Source: Alphaproteobacteria bacterium (lineage in GTDB: Bacteria > Pseudomonadota > Alphaproteobacteria > Rhizobiales > Aestuariivirgaceae). From it: a stretch of 15,082 nt of DNA. Shown here in pieces: positions 14,769-15,082 of this stretch. Numbering within the stretch: position 1 is the first letter of the stretch; every line of letters starts with the position of its first letter. The DNA lies in assembly GCA_005884715.1 (NCBI GenBank), contig VAZZ01000115.1, positions 1 to 15,082 on the forward strand. The letters are read 5' to 3'. Below the pieces are notes generated by a model. The model was not told where the DNA came from and ran no database searches. It saw only the letters and a program-made list of their open reading frames with translations. The position numbers were made by a program, and so were the translations under genes.

Positions 14769-14804
14769 CAGACCGCCCTTCCGATCATCGGAAATGGCGG
14801 TCTG
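14769..14804 (-). terminator. Rho-independent terminator for a minus-strand transcript
   Basis: CAGACCGCC pairs with GGCGGTCTG (9 bp), extended inward by TTCCGAT/ATCGGAA. On the minus strand the hairpin is followed directly by ATTTTTCT; on the plus strand there is no T tract. It should end transcripts coming from the ArsR-type gene or from a small RNA between 14805 and 14989, and so insulate the carbonic anhydrase. Confidence 0.8.
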
Positions 14805-14989
14805 GTGTCCTGCCCCTCATTCCGCAAACTCAACATCAACACAACACACTTTGCGAAACGAGGGCTCTCTTGAAGTTGTGGCATCATTGCCCGTCTTCAC
14901 GACAGGCATGTGTCAGTCTTGTAATTCTCTTTTTGAATCTCTTTTCAATAGCTTAAGCCAATTGATTGAATCACTTTAACAAGACCTGC

Positions 14990-15082
14990 CTACGGCAATG
15001 AGATGCCGAAGGTCTTGCGGAAACCCTCGATGCCGGCTTGGGTGAAAACGACGGCACGGCTGTCCTTGCCACGTTTGATCCA
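14990..15082 (-). CDS. ArsR/SmtB-family regulator, C-terminal fragment
   Basis: Only the last 30 codons are in the window, in frame up to TAG at 14990. The peptide WIKRGKDSRAVVFT, then AGIEGFRKTFGISLP, matches the winged-helix end of a subgroup of ArsR-type metalloregulators that typically finish W-I-x-R...D-S-R-A-L...T-x-A-G...G-F/L-R-x-x-F-G-I. Such proteins repress stress or metal-resistance genes and release DNA when the inducer binds. The sensor residues and the target genes lie outside the window. A hairpin (CAAGACCT/AGGTCTTG, 14980-15017) straddles the stop codon, but no T tract follows it. The family call rests on motif recall over a short fragment. Confidence 0.65.
   Translation of the reverse strand, partial: WIKRGKDSRAVVFTQAGIEGFRKTFGISLP

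Larger units (their letters stand above)
14674..14989. other. Non-coding stretch between carbonic anhydrase and ArsR-type genes
   Basis: No believable gene is present; short frames here have no ribosome-binding site and read through the hairpins. The right half is A+T-rich (43 % G+C for 14881-14940 and 38 % for 14941-15000). It contains a nested hairpin at 14712-14758 and a minus-strand terminator at 14769-14804. The 185 bases between that terminator and the ArsR stop could be a long 3' UTR or hold a small RNA. Confidence 0.6.

Noticed and set aside
14726..14979. Plus-strand frames of about 75 codons near the right edge
   Set aside because: They read through the terminator hairpin, lack a ribosome-binding site and show no protein-like pattern.

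Overview
The window looks like chromosomal DNA of a free-living alphaproteobacterium, most likely of the order Hyphomicrobiales (Rhizobiales). The signs are high G+C in the genes (about 70 % in one hand-counted line, 4021-4080), strong C/G third-position bias, a Ku/LigD end-joining operon, a GGAAC-N16-CGTT (EcfG/RpoE2-type) promoter, a Brucella BP26-like SIMPL protein and a RIME-like palindromic repeat. No genus can be named from the sequence alone.

Layout. 1-268: start of a membrane mannosyltransferase-like gene (minus), running off the left edge. 269-859: gene-poor, lower-G+C DNA (43-53 % in four hand-counted lines) holding an orphan TetR-type palindrome and one doubtful small ORF. 860-935: tRNA-Ile2(CAT) on minus, with a likely terminator. 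1066-2511: amn (AMP nucleosidase). 2514-7492: an efflux locus with a TetR-type regulator, an RND adaptor lipoprotein and an RND permease. 7515-10786: ku, ligD (phosphoesterase-ligase) and ligD polymerase as one operon behind an EcfG-type promoter. 10860-12936: a SIMPL-domain protein, a small exported protein and a conserved-looking protein of unknown function. 12909-13928: a small ABM-fold monooxygenase (minus) divergent from a glutathione S-transferase (plus). 13957-14068: a palindromic repeat. 14080-14673: a beta-carbonic anhydrase (minus). 14674-14989: non-coding stretch with two hairpins, one a good minus-strand terminator. 14990-15082: C-terminal end of an ArsR-type regulator (minus), running off the right edge.

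The most striking result is that three genes within about 5.7 kb are broken in different ways. The TetR gene and ku each lack an internal block of conserved codons and change frame at the junction. The adaptor has an in-frame amber codon nine codons after its lipobox cysteine. The RND permease and both ligD genes are intact. As read, the strain would lack a normal pump regulator, a secreted adaptor and a full-length Ku. Either the locus is decaying or these are sequence or assembly errors; reads would decide.

The end-joining operon is also informative. LigD is divided exactly at its ligase/polymerase boundary into two proteins joined by an ATGA stop/start overlap, and the operon is preceded by a general-stress-type promoter placed so close to the ku start codon that the transcript would be leaderless or nearly so. 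I did not find a wholly new defence or mobile system; the least explained gene is the protein at 11971-12936.
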